Shown piece after piece: positions 34,511-46,337 of a stretch of DNA of 64,000 bases (position 1 is its first letter; every line of letters begins with the position of its first letter). The notes below the pieces were generated by a model. The model was not told where the DNA came from and did not search any database. It saw nothing but the letters and a program-made list of their open reading frames with translations. The position numbers and the translations under genes were made by a program. The DNA lies in contig JBANAY010000001.1 of assembly GCA_037952775.1 (NCBI GenBank), positions 3,162,001 to 3,226,000 on the forward strand. Reading direction: 5' to 3'. The stretch is from Clonostachys chloroleuca (taxonomy: Eukaryota > Ascomycota > Sordariomycetes > Hypocreales > Bionectriaceae).

Positions 34511-34808
34511 GATGGCGAAGGTGGGGGGGAGACTGAAGAAAAGTGCTGGATTTGTTACGTGAAGATGGTGTTTTGTTCCTTTCTAGTGCAGAAAGCTGCA
34601 AGAGAAGCTGCACTGTAGTAGAAAACCAACGAGAAAAGGAAAAGATGTATTCGTGGTGAGAGGGAAGAGAGTTTGATGTGGAAAGAAAAGAATTCCGAGC
34701 TGGCCAGCTTTGGGTTGGAACAATAAATAAATGCAGGTGCGGGGATTCGATGCGGTTCTGCGCTCTTCTACTAAACGCAGAGGTCCCCACAACGGGCCTT
34801 GCAGGGGG

Positions 34809-34818
34809 GTTCGAGAAG
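34809..34818. promoter_or_regulatory. Candidate heat-shock element
   Basis: GTTCGAGAAG is a perfect nTTCn-nGAAn inverted pair, the core of an HSF binding site, about 300 bp upstream of the hsp70 start. A weaker TTCTGGAC lies at 34906-34913. A canonical site needs three units, so this is suggestive only. Confidence 0.35.
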
Positions 34819-36014
34819 TCGGTGGTAGGTAGGCGAAGGCGCTAGCAGCACGTAGGCTCCCTGCGGACGGCGCCTGAAAGTGGGGCTGCTGGTTTTGCAG
34901 CAGGATTCTGGACAGCTACGGCCTGTTCATTGACTGTTGCTTTTGTTCTTTTTCTTTTGCCCAGAATTCTATTGGCTTCGCTGGCCATCTCATTATCTCC
35001 AGTCATCTGAGGATCACAGCAAGAATGCAGCTGGCGATGCGGTCGGATTCTACGGAGCTTCCACGGTAGTCACTGATGTCATTGGCATCTGGGAGCTTCC
35101 AGCCTGTGTCATCACCGCGGGGCAGCTTGCAGCCTTCAACCTGGGAGGTACCGCCCTGTTACTCGCTGTGGCGTCCTGCCGTGTCGGTGCCTAGGCAACC
35201 GCCATACACTGCCCCAACAGTCTCACTGAGAGCACCAACGCCCAGACGGTACCGCGAGGTACCTGCCCCACCAATCGAAAATCTAAACCTTGAAGGTACC
35301 CTCGGTGCCTCGTCTGATTGCCCCTCCTTCTTTTTCTGCCTGCTTTGCCAGTTTCTTGTCACTGCCTCAGCCAAGCCTTCCACCCGGCTGGCAGCAATTA
35401 AACATAGCTAGTCTCATCACGAAACTGCACATCGGTCAATGCTCAACTAACCCTAACTACCAATCCTTTGAGAAATTGTATTTGGAACCGACGCTGCTAG
35501 GCCTGTTGTGTAAGGCTGTTCATCCACCGAAGAAAGCCTCTGCAACAGCCGCTCAGTGTGTCTCACCTCGACAATCCCTGGACAAAGACGTAGTGGCCAA
35601 TAGATAGAAGAGCGGCGGTAATGCTATATCTGCCCTTTCCTATTGCACCACCAAGTTCCTCTGCAGGTCAACAGGCTCATCGGGCTAGCAATGGGTGGTT
35701 AGTGGTGGCACTTTACTCAGTCCTTTGTGTTCAACGTCGACCATTTGCAAGTGCTTCGTAATGCACGACCAATTGGTGCTAGCTGATAGCCTCCCCGCTC
35801 GCCTCAAACTCCGAGATCTATGAGCAATTGTCTTTTGTGCAGATAAGCCTGTCCAAGATGCGCAATGGAAGCGTATGAAACAAGACCTTGGTCACAGCTG
35901 TGTCAGCTTTTAGCAAACCTGGAGGAAGCACAACTCATTGGTGGGCCTTTTGGTGGGTGACATCCGGCACAAATGTTAGAACTCTCCTCTGAAGGACGGC
36001 TTCATATCAATACT

Positions 36015-36064
36015 AGCCGTATTATAATATAACGGCTCTATAATAGTCCCAAGGTATTGGGACT
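36015..36064. repeat. Two adjacent short inverted repeats
   Basis: AGCCGT at 36015-36020 pairs with ACGGCT at 36032-36037 around an AT-only loop. Next, AGTCCCAA at 36045-36052 pairs perfectly with TTGGGACT at 36057-36064 around the four-base loop GGTA. Confidence 0.75.
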
Positions 36065-36706
36065 CTATCGTCTCGCTGCTACCGACTCGGTCTCATTCTG
36101 AGCACACCCTCTTCAACATTCGCAGCTGTGGCATGCTCATACCATCCAGATCGGTGCCACCTCAACCGTAACAGCATCTGCAGGCGACCAGCTAATAAGC
36201 GAAAATTAAGCGATGATTGATCAATGACGAAGTAGCATTGATGCGTGCCCGGCTCAAAATGCACTTCCGGAAATATGCACTTCCTGCATGTTCTCCCTAT
36301 GTATCACCGCCTCACCGTATGCATTTTTTCACATCAGTGAGGCTCAAACGCTCCCAGTCTTGCCCGCTGTATCCATACGCCAGAGATGGCCAAACTACCT
36401 ACCTACCTAGGTAATAAACCGACACCTAGAATTTTATCTCCTCGCCGCCCAGATAGTTTGTTCAAGTAAACCAATATCGTGATCTCGATTTATAGCGGTG
36501 CCTGCATCAACTTAGCATATGATGCCATCAAAAGGAACTTTGATAAATTATATAATTAAATCAGTTCGTAGCAAATACCAAGATGTCTTCTCGCGTTCGT
36601 TCACCTCAGCCTCAAACCACCAAACTCAACAAGCAAACTGATGGATGACATAACTATGGGGTCAGTTAGGTCCCTGGTCTGGTGGGTCTGCGCAGCTTTT
36701 TTTGCC

Positions 36707-36900
36707 GTCACAGAAGGGCTGTCCGGCAGCGGTCCGCCTTATTCAATGGCCACGACCTCCCGTTGCAGGCTGACATTCAGACTAATGACATGGATGTCAA
36801 CTCAAAAGGCTGTCAGCACAGCAATTTTCACTTTCACAGAAGGTTGTCTGGCAGGGCTTCGCCTTGTTTAATGATACAACTCCCGTCGTGCGCTGACATT
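36707..36900 (+). repeat. Diverged direct duplication of a ~70-bp unit
   Basis: The unit at 36707-36777 (TCACAGAAGGGCTGTCCGGC to CTGACATT) recurs at 36833-36900 (TCACAGAAGGTTGTCTGGCA to CTGACATT), roughly three quarters identical by eye with small gaps and many transitions. Confidence 0.65.
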
Positions 36901-37654
36901 TCTGCCCTCACCACCTCGACTACCCTGAACCAAGCGATGCCCTGGACGTGAGACATGGCCAGCTTCTGCTATAAATCCTAGGGTGCATTAATCTTTCGTC
37001 GTGAATACACAATACATCTTCATATAAGTTATTGTTCATCTTATTTATATACATTATTTGTCTCCTCGATTGGCCGTTGAGCTGTCCACGGCTGATACAT
37101 ACTCTTATTCCTCGGCGCTACTTTCAAACTGAATGCCTTGCATGCCTCTCTCGGCACTCTCCATTTTCTGTAACTCTGTAGTAGTTCCTAATGCTGTAGA
37201 TCCTTGGAGATCCTTGCGTCACCTTTATTCTAGGTTCTCTAGAAAGTTCTCAATGAGAGTTTGGCTCCATTCCATGGATACCAAATTGGAGATCTGTGAA
37301 GATCCCACCAATTTTGGAAAAGCCAAACTTCTTGATTGTTCCAAACCAATAAATGACATTCTTCAGTACGTCTCTACTAGAGAAGAACTTATTGGGGGAA
37401 AAAAAAGAAAAGAGGAAAAAAAAACCCACCTTCCATACACATGGTCTCTGCATCTAGACCAGGAGGTTCTACTGAGTTCGGGGTGCAGTCATCATGTTCA
37501 AGGTAGCCCAATTGACCTCCTCTACAACCGAGGTCTTAATTTATGACAATAGTGAACAAGAGATATAGATACAAGTAGTAGCCTACATGCAAATCTGACA
37601 AAACCAACGCTTTATATGCCGTTTATTCTTACTCATGAATCGTACGATTCTCGA

Positions 37655-40360
37655 TCAATATTCAGTTAATCGTAACTTCTTGCCAACATCTCGTCTCCTT
37701 GCCTGCACGGCAGCCCGCTCCGCTGCTGCCTTTGCTTCAGCGTGCTGATGGCCCCGTGCCTTGAGAGCCTGTAAAAGCATCCCAGCGTCAAAGAATCCAT
37801 CTAGTGTGCTGTTAGTATACCTTTATGCCTGTAAAGAGATGCGGAACATGTATTGCGGGCACTTACATCCACCTAGCTCGTCATCTTCTTCGCTCAGTGC
37901 GATACTCTCCTCTGTCGGGGAAGTGGCACCCCCGGTGCTTCCAAAGCCCCTCAGAGGCCTGAGGCCATCGTGGGATGTGATCAATCTTCCTCGCGACTTG
38001 AGTCGGCTGACTGGCTTTGGCTTCACGTCTTCAATTTCACGAGCACGGCTCGCTTTGCCCGTTGATAACTTGCGGTTAGTGATTCTCAAGATGCGGCGAA
38101 TCTCGAGTAAATAGCTCTCCAAAGTATCGAGGAAGCGGCGTGTTTGGCGGTGCTTGCTTGACACGCAGATAGAAAGGCCATCATCCTTGATGATATAGCC
38201 TATTCCAAAGCCGTCGCCAGAAGTGGGACCAAATCCAAAATGACGAAGTGATGGATTGCCGCAATTGGAAGTAGACAGGATGGTTGTGTTAAGACGATCC
38301 CAGCCAGCATCGGCAAAAATAGCGGGAAGTGGTTGGGCATCTCTGAGTCTTGAGGCGGTACTGTCCCCTCGGTCTCTTGTGGGCTTTACCTCCACCCCAT
38401 CTGCTGAGTGGGTTGAGTTCCGGTCGGGGCTGCCAACTGGCGAGAAGGAGCCTTGTTCGGAATACCCATCAGTGGGGCTCGAATAGCCGTTAGTGCTAAC
38501 TTCGTCGCTATCCTCGTTGTTGACATACTTTTGCCAAACACAAAAGAGCGCATACAGGTGGCGATCGCATCCTTCGGCCTTAGCACATTCTCTGGTCATA
38601 GAGACGTGCTTCTGGCAAGCTCGTTTCAGGGCCTCAACCTTCTGTTCAGCAGGGTTGTCGCCCCAGAATGTCTGTACAAAGTCTACCGATTCGTCCGAGA
38701 CAGAGCGGATGGCTTCTGTCCGCCCATGTAAAAACACCTTGGTCATCGCAGGTTCATAAGTGCACTCTACCTTCCCGTAGAGTCCATAGTACGCCGCCTG
38801 GAAAGCCATTTGCACAAACGCATCAGGAGAAAATCCCATCGACGTGATGAAGTTCTTGCCGTATGCAGCAAAGTCAAGGCACTGGAACTCGTTCTGACCA
38901 ATGAGATCTGCCAGTCTTGTCTCAGCGAACCGGACTGCAATGCTGAGCTCAGGGATCATATCCCACTCTAGTTTCCTCGGGGTGGTGTTCACAACTCCGA
39001 AGCTATCGGGGTGTCGCTTGGAAGGATCCGGGCTGGTCGACGCCCACAAGCTGGGCGCCTGGTTGTTAATGGAGCGAGCGAATCGAAGAATGGTGTCTGT
39101 GTACACATCGGTTGCAAATCTCAAAACGGTGTGGCCATCGACACCGGTGTGCTCAAAATTGATACCCGCACTACCGTTTTTGCAGACAATAATTTGGAGC
39201 TTGTCATACCAACGGTTGGTGCAAGTTCCTATCTGCACACCCTTCTCAACTAGGCTGCTTCCACAGAGCATGTTCTGGCAAAGGTCTGCAACACTTGAAG
39301 GTTCCGTGTAGTCGAGACAAAGAATGAACAGAGCTGAGTCGACGATATTCAACGAGTCAGCATTGTTTGATGCCGGCTCCCGGTGGAGGACATCTCGAAG
39401 GCCAGACCAAACTTTTCGGTTTTCAGTGCTGAGAACGCCCAAGGCCCCTTTTGCCGCTTCCTGGATGGGAATTTGGATAGCATCGTCGATGATGGTTTGC
39501 AGGTTGATAGATATGTCCTTCTCTGTCATGATCAAGTCTGAGTTGTCGTCCAAAACATCGAACCAATAGAACTGACCATGACACATAACGACAATGTGCT
39601 TGGACTCTGGATCCTGCTCGATCTGGCATCCTGCTTCCGTAGGCACCCGGGCGGTGCCAAACAGTCGTGAAAACTGATACATGCATAATGGCGTTCCCTT
39701 AATACTGTCTGGTTGAAGTTCCTCCTTTCTAACGGCGCGGACAAACTCGAGCGCAGATACCACCAGCGAGGCGGCTCTGGTAACCTGATTATTACGTGCT
39801 GGTGTCGGGTCATCTTCCAACAGAAAGAAGGGGTTCAAGTTGAGCACAACGGGGTTGTCAAAATTGAGATATGAGTCGTACCCTATTCATAAAATTAGTC
39901 TGGGGCGGTCGTGTATGGCGCCAGGAGAGGAGCAAAACGTACAAAACTGTTCAATGTAGCTGCTTTTACCCTGAGCATAGTTCCTCAACTTTTCCTGCAG
40001 CTCAGGACCCTCCACTCGGAGGAATTCTTCCACGGCTTGTTGTGAATCAGAATGCTCTCGTGGTGTTTGAAGTGGTTTCAAGGCCCTGAGGTACCTCTTG
40101 AGGGAACTCTCCAATTCCGGGATAGGAAGCTTGGGCAGCTTGTCTTGGGCGGCAAATGTGATGCCGCCATCCTGTTTGCTGTTGTGTGTTGCCATAGGAA
40201 ACTTCTTGTAGCTCGACTGCTGCCGGAATGTATCCCTTGGGTTAAAAAAATCGCTCTGTTTGGGAACAGTTCTCGGGGTGTTGTTGATCAGGACAGGCGT
40301 CTCTGCAAGCCTCTCACCAAGAGGTTGGGGGAGGCAAAATGTTCGGACTTGAGTAGTCAT
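37655..40360 (-). CDS. Carnitine O-acetyltransferase
   Basis: Minus-strand exons 39943-40360, 37867-39882 and 37655-37800 code 859 residues. Splicing restores IEQFWYDSYLNFDNPVVLN, and at the end GGYGFFDAGMLLQALKARG; the last intron has a perfect TACTAAC branch. Family features are the active-site His in FEHTGVDGHTVLRF, the STS motif (TILSTSN), FGFGPTSGDGFGIGY and CTNRWYDKLQ. It transfers acetyl groups between CoA and carnitine, allowing acetyl units to move between compartments during growth on acetate or fatty acids. No clear mitochondrial presequence and no peroxisomal C-terminal tripeptide is seen (it ends LTEY), so it resembles the cytosolic or outer-mitochondrial Yat1/FacC group; that placement is inference. 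A disordered Ser-rich insert occupies about residues 620-690. Confidence 0.93.
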
Positions 40361-40619
40361 GGTGTTAGTTTCTCAGATAATTTGAATTCTTTATGCGTGG
40401 AGAGGCGAGACAGTGGTGCAGATGTTGAGGCCGCGGAGAGCGGTACGGTAGAAGTAGTGACAGTCCTGAAGATAATAGGCAGGCATCACACCAAGGATAT
40501 TATGGCATCAGTTTGGGGGTTCATGGGGGGTGAAGTGATCCATACACTACAGCGATGATCAAGAGACAGCGTGAAACAATGTGGCAGGCAATGATGAGAG
40601 CAGGAGGAGGTGATATAGG

Positions 40620-40627
40620 TATATAAA
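40620..40627 (-). promoter_or_regulatory. Candidate TATA element of carnitine acetyltransferase
   Basis: TATATAAA on the plus strand (TTTATATA on the minus strand) about 260 bp upstream of the acetyltransferase start. Position and sequence are plausible but no other promoter evidence is visible. Confidence 0.25.
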
Positions 40628-42844
40628 CGATGGGAGGGAGGTGTTGTCACCATGGCTGTTGGTGGCCATCCTGTCCGGTGGAACCACTATCACGCTCACA
40701 GTAACACCCTCAACCGAAACGATCCCATTGCCCCGGGAATTGCGAACCCGGGGATGGTCAACGGCCCCTATGCCATGCCCGCATGTAGCTTGTCAGAGGC
40801 CGGCTGAAGATCTCGCATAAGCCACCGAGGTCGCTGATTCATTGGCACGTGGGGCGGCAGAGACATGGGAAGGACGGGTAGAGAGGGAGTGTGTGTATGA
40901 TGCTGGTCCTCCGCAGGACCGACAGAGGCTGGGCATTTAGCTGGAAACACAAGCTAAAGTATATCTCCACGGGGACCCAACAAGGATTGCTGGCTTGGGA
41001 CACCCAGGAACAAAGCCAAGACTGGGGTAGCACCGTAATGCAGGGAGGGTGAAGATAGCAATCAGAGCAGAGAGGAGCTCATCAATGCAAGTGATGGGCA
41101 AGAGGATCGGGGAATCGAAGGGATATGCCAATATGGGCAGTGGTTCTTCTTACCGGCCAGGTGATGGACATGGGAGTCTGTTCCAAGATAGCAAATATTT
41201 TACCAAGGTCGAAATGGAAGAAGTCAGTCGTCAGTCGAGACAAGAGCACCCAAGACTCTATTCTAGGCAGCGAGCATCCTCCAGCTGTTGGTAGCTATAC
41301 AGAGCATCGGTTAGTGTGTGACATCGTCAGGCGACTGGCGCTGGGCGAACAGACAGGCTCACATGTGAATTAAGGCCGGGGGCAAAGGCCCTCACTGGAT
41401 CGGTCACGGACGCCACCTGCGGATGAAGCCTGTGACTGAGACTGCTGTGACCCTCCACCTCCCCGCCGAATCATTAGAGGGCTAAAAGTGCCAAGTGGAA
41501 CAAGTCGCTTCGGACGACAGGATGTTGTAGTATGTTAGTAGGCAAGACGTGATGAGATCTCGAACGGGACCAGCTCCAGTTTATTTCTCCAACGGCCACA
41601 CAGTCTTCCCGCATTATCAAGCAGGCCGAAGGAATATGGTGTACGGAGGGACTAGTGCACATGGTGCAGTGGCCGGTAATCGGGCTACTAATGCACTCAA
41701 ATACAGTTGACGGATGCAGGAAACAACCCCCATCCAGGCGGGAGGAAGGGTGGGGAACGTCGCCCACAACGATCACGGTTCTGCCGGAGTGCGCTTTCTC
41801 TGCGCTGGAAGGCTTATCTCTTATCTGATTGCCGGACCTGCTCATTACCGGGCCTACCTAGACCGAAGGTACTATGAGATACGAATAAATGCTACTCGAC
41901 AACTGACCAGTTTGAGGTCTGGTCAGAAAGGCTGCGCAGCGGCGTGTGACTACTATCTATCTGGGCTCTGCTGTGCCTTCGGCGGACATCAATATCAATC
42001 AGTTGGGGGCAAGCCAATACCCCACGCATGAGTGAGGTCATACGGTCGCAAAGCCAGACCTCCCCAGATATCCAGAAGCAAGAAGCGGATGCACTTACGA
42101 GCGATAATGACATCCACGCTCGCGAAACAGGCAACTCTCTTACCTTTGTATAATTTAAATGCCACTGAAGCATGGACCCATTATCGGAGAAGGGGAAGCT
42201 GTCAGCAAGAGCAGCCAAGTCGCCAACCGATGCCATACCTCGGTCCAATGGAGCCCAAACAGATGTGTTACAGCGGGAGTGAGTTGGCACCTGGATGGCC
42301 TGAGCGTGTTCTGGCCATTCTCGGCTTCAATAATTGAACGCCGTCAGGAATCATCCAACCTTCATCGGGGCAAGGCTCAAGTGTCCTATTTTTGTCCATT
42401 TCTGTTGCACGCTGATAGCGATAAGGCTCAACAGCACAGCCGATGGCTCTCAGATCCATGTCTCCGTGCCGACTCCGGACCCGATCCGTGGCCCGAATGA
42501 TGCCCTCGGTCACATAGATAACCAGACGGTCCCTCGCGTGGCAGAGAAATTAAGTTTACAAGAGACTCGGCCTCACGGGATTCGGGATGTTTCATATGGC
42601 TCCTGTCCAGCTACTGTTGAAATCAAGCGTCGAGTGTTGTCCGCGGCCAGGCATCGCAACCAGTCCACTCATTCCTCTGCAACCAGTCCAGGAATCCAGG
42701 ACTATCCGTCTCCATCGAAGCCATCTCATGGAGACATGATGATAGACAAAGGAAATTCTCTATCCGTTCGCCTCTCAGCCCTCTTTCATTACTTACCCTA
42801 CATCTCCAGTGCAAGTCTTCCTATCTAGGTAACCGATTCGACGA

Positions 42845-43018
42845 ATGCCAATCCTCTCCGCTTTGGGAAATCCATTCGAGGTCCACGGACCCTACAACCC
42901 AGCCATCAAAACCTCTAAGCCTCAAGGTCGGCGTCCGCCTTCGCCAAGACGTAGAATATCCTCATCGATTGACTCTTCAACCCATTTTTGGAAGTCCATT
43001 CGAGCAATTCCAATTTGA
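42845..43018 (+). CDS. Small ORF, 57 codons, possible upstream ORF
   Basis: ATG at 42845 to TGA at 43018 codes 57 residues beginning MPILSALGNPFEVHGPYNP, with a basic proline-rich centre (GRRPPSPRRRISSS). It lies 266 bp upstream of the MFS start and could be an upstream ORF in its leader, a small gene, or chance. No family recognised. Confidence 0.2.
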   Translation: MPILSALGNPFEVHGPYNPAIKTSKPQGRRPPSPRRRISSSIDSSTHFWKSIRAIPI

Positions 43019-43283
43019 AAATATCCCATTGATGCCTGCTCAGGATGATCAGCTCCACAGTCTTATGTAAATTGGTATTCTCATTCGAAGAAGCATCGCC
43101 TCATCAGCCTGGTCAAGGAATATTTAGGTTCTCCATTCCTCGAGTTTCATTGTCAATAGATTCTTCTTCGTTATGATATCTCCTGTTCTGTAAATTCAAA
43201 CCGTTAATTCTGAACATTTACTATATCATTCTGCTACACATTAAAGTTTACCTACTATTTCGATACTCGAGAATTATTTAGAG

Positions 43284-45438
43284 ATGTTGATATCTTACAT
43301 CATCTCGCTGTTCAAATCCGATTCTCGCCCGCCCAGTAAGTGTGAGCATCAAGTTCGGGAATCAGCAGAGCCATGCCCACAATGCCAGGCCGCAAGCCAA
43401 TACCAAAAGTACCGATGGAAGATCATCCTAGGCCTGGTGTTTCCGTTTGCTTTGCAGGCTCTAGACTCAACAATGTAAAGACACTCTATTCGGCCTATCC
43501 CCCAGGGTCAAACCTATCGAACTAACTTCTTTGGCCTCTCAGAATCGCCAGCGCTTTGCCGTGGATTGCAAGTGATTTCGGAGAGGTCTCGCAATTGAAC
43601 TGGATCGTATCATGCTTCAATCTAACATCTGCGGCCTTCATCCCGTTCTGGGCACAAATGGCGGACATCCTAGGACGGAACGTAACCCTCAATGCCTCAA
43701 TCATCCTGATGCTCATCGGCAGCGCACTATGCACTGGTGCACCGACCCATGCGTTCCCCGTCTTGCTGCTCGGCCGAGCATTCCAGGGGTTGGCCGCGGC
43801 CGGATTAAACGTGGTTGTTCACACGATTCTTGCAGATCGAGTCTCGTTGCAGGAAAATGCCAGAAATTGGACGCTCTTTTCATTCATCGGCGGCATTTCA
43901 TATGCTCTAGGACCTGTTATTGGAGGTAACTAGCCTCAACGCGAACTGCTATGTACCACTTTAGAATAGCTGACATGTTTATTAGGATACCTCACCAACG
44001 CCAATTGGAGGTGGTGCTTTGCCATCAACTTGCCAGTGGCGTTTGCTGCCATAATCATCACCTTCGTGGTGTTACGAAAAGAACTTCTAGGCCCTCAGCC
44101 TATCCCCGAGCTTGACGAAACAGTTGAGACTGGCCGCCGGACTAAACTGGCTGCCCGGCTCAAAACCGTGGATGTTGGAGGCCAAGTCCTCTTCCTGGTT
44201 GGGTTCGGACTGATCATTCTCGCCTTGACCTGGGGCGGGGCTACATACTCCTGGTACTCAGCTGCCATCATAGTTTCCTTGGTGTTCGGTATCATTTTCA
44301 TAGGAGCCTTCGTTTGCTGGGAACGATTGATGGTACCGGGGAGTTTCCTCGCAGAAAATCTACCGCGGCAGAGGCCGATGATTCCTTGGGATATCTTGTC
44401 CCACCGAGACATCGGGCTGCTCTTCTACTCCGAGATCACCTCAGGGATGGCTATGCATGCAGTGAGTGTTCCTTCCATCTCTTATCTAATAGACATCTCT
44501 GATCCGAAAACAGGTTCTATACTACTGCAACATCTATTTCATCGCCGTGAAAGATTACACTGCAGACAAGGCGGGAGTGCAACTTCTATACTTCACGCCA
44601 GGAATTGCTGGTAAGTCCCCCAACTTCAGCGGAAGAGGGGCAATACTCTAACCAAACGCAGTCGGAATCCTCCTGTGCTCCATGATCTGCTCATCGTGGC
44701 CGAGAATGACCTGGCCTGCAATTTTTCTCGGGACCCTTGTGGAAGCTGTGGGCATTGGTATGATGGCTTATGCCTTGTATACCGAGTCCTCACCCACTAT
44801 TTTTGGTATGATGGCGCTTGTTGGTGTAGGAGGGGGCTGCGGATGATGGCTTCTCCATTACACGGCGTCGGCATCTTTAGACAAAGTAGAGCAGCCGTTA
44901 TTGGCCTGCTGACATTTGCCACTCCCTTGGGAGGGACCATCGGCCTGACAATCATGTCGACTGTTTTTAACAACGTCTCCAGTTTGGAAACCGACGGCGA
45001 CTTCTCAGCCATTCGGAATATGGACCCGATTGCCCAGCAAGCAGCTAAGCATTCAGCCAAGGTAGGATTGCACTGCATAGAACCTTGGAAGGCTATTTGA
45101 CTAACTTGGATCCGCTAGATGGGCGTAGTATGGGCGTTTGTTGCTCTCGCACCATTGATGGTTCTTGTAAGCCTATGTCCTCTTTAAGATAGCAAGATAA
45201 TTACTAACAGCGCATGTTTCAGGCCTTCCTCTGCTCCCTCCTTCTCGGAAATGTCACGGTTGCTGGAAAGAGTGACACTGGCACGGACGAGGACCAGCAC
45301 ATCGTGATGGAGGAAATGTTTCTTCTCTCACGCCTCCGGGGGCGGTTCAACCGGAACCCCTACGAGAACGCAGTGAGAATAGACAGCTCCGATCGAAGAG
45401 CTGACGTCGAACAAATCCCAATGACTTCTCGGAAATAA
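43284..45438 (+). CDS. MFS transporter of the 14-TM drug-efflux-like group, with one frame break
   Basis: Seven exons: 43284-43474, 43543-43925, 43986-44461, 44514-44610, 44662-45061, 45119-45166 and 45223-45438, about 603 residues. A short Cys/Gln-rich cytosolic start (EPCPQCQAA) precedes the first helix IILGLVFPFALQALDSTI. Motif A-like ADILGRNVTL, motif C-like GGISYALGPVIGGYLT and NWRWCFAINLPV place it with fungal DHA-type proton antiporters that export drugs or small metabolites. The C-terminus ends VEQIPMTSRK. In exon 5 the frame breaks at a G5 run (44832-44836): upstream reads FGMMALVGVGG, downstream LRMMASPLHGVGIF. One extra G restores VGVGGGLRMM and makes the total length divisible by three (604 codons). 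Nothing beside it suggests a metabolite cluster, so the substrate is unknown. Confidence 0.88.
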
Positions 45439-46337
45439 ATATTTGATTTTTTAACCACGAGTGGCGGACGAGCCGCTACCATTGTGTACATATTCCTAGT
45501 ACATTGCTTCCGTGTAACGGAGAATTCTACTATAGAGAGCGAGACTTTGACGTTGAAAGGCATAGAATCAGTGTTGCACTTCAAAAATCACAGAAAGAAC
45601 TAAAAGAAGCATGCATATACCAACCTAGTTTTCTATCCCATCTTTATTTCGCCTTGATTCTCAAGAAAGAGTCCACCAACACATTCGTCCAGTGTCCATT
45701 ACAAAATTTTTGAACTTTGCTGGGGATGCTTACCAGTTATAGATGGCTTGCAGAAGCATGGCTACTGTGCTTAGGAAATCAAGGGGGGGGGGGGGGGGGG
45801 ATCGAGCAGTCACCAAAGTACCGACTTTCTCCAATGCAACAGAGTGAGTTCCATGCAACAGGGCATCGACATATGGCCAAAGACAGAAGGCAACCCTCAG
45901 AACCCAGTGCTTACTCTCGCGAGACAGCATTCATAGACTTCCAATTCCGCAAGTAAAAGGGGCCATTGAGTGACAGAGCACAATGTTCTCTTTAATACGG
46001 TCTATTCTACCACTAATTTGGTGTCATGTTATTCTCTCTAGGAATTTGACAACAAGTCTATTCAGGAGCTGTACTGAGCGCGAAATTAAGCACTCATGCA
46101 ATAAAAGATCGAGTTCGTGGAGGGGATATATACATAGAGCCACGCTCTATGGCTGTGTATTAGAAATCGTAACAGAAAACACGAAGAACCTCAAAATCGA
46201 CAAAAACCCTCCCAACGCCGAAATAGCTATTATGCTTTCCTACACCCGTTCGGTCCATACTTGTCATAGTCTCCGCCATTCAGGGGGCTCTTAAGATGAA
46301 CCCAAGCTTAAAGAAGAATGTGATTGTTCCATGATTT
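45439..46337. other. Convergent spacer with an 18-base G tract
   Basis: 3' flanks of the MFS gene and the surface protein gene. A run of about 18 G lies at 45783-45800. No gene recognised. Confidence 0.5.
45783..45800 (+). repeat. Poly-G tract
   Basis: Eighteen consecutive G residues in an otherwise AT-rich spacer. Length is likely unreliable in sequencing. Confidence 0.85.

Larger units (their letters stand above)
34511..37654. other. Long spacer (3.1 kb) upstream of hsp70
   Basis: Includes the hsp70 promoter and leader, then about 2.5 kb without a supportable gene. Items seen are three AGGTACC motifs within 155 bp (35146, 35257, 35294), paired hairpins at 36015-36064, and a diverged direct duplication at 36707-36900. 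A few short frames are open but have no recognisable domain. Confidence 0.45.
40361..43283. other. Long divergent spacer between carnitine acetyltransferase and an MFS gene
   Basis: About 2.9 kb. The left end holds a possible TATA element for the acetyltransferase. One 57-codon ORF is seen at 42845-43018. Between 42870 and 43110 the word CATTCGA recurs three times (near 42881, 42997 and 43080). No longer gene, RNA or transposon was recognised. Confidence 0.45.

Noticed and set aside
32528..34618. A 696-codon plus-strand open frame opposite hsp70
   Set aside because: It is the antisense of the strongly codon-biased hsp70 gene; antisense hsp70 frames are a known artefact. Its translation is low-complexity Leu/Val/Gly/Asp-rich with no domain.
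34937..35194. Possible small membrane protein upstream of hsp70
   Set aside because: Hydrophobic start comes from a T-rich stretch; no family resemblance and frame unsupported.
43284..45438. Efflux-type MFS gene as evidence of a secondary-metabolite cluster
   Set aside because: No polyketide synthase, peptide synthetase, terpene or tailoring enzymes or pathway regulator lie in the flanks.
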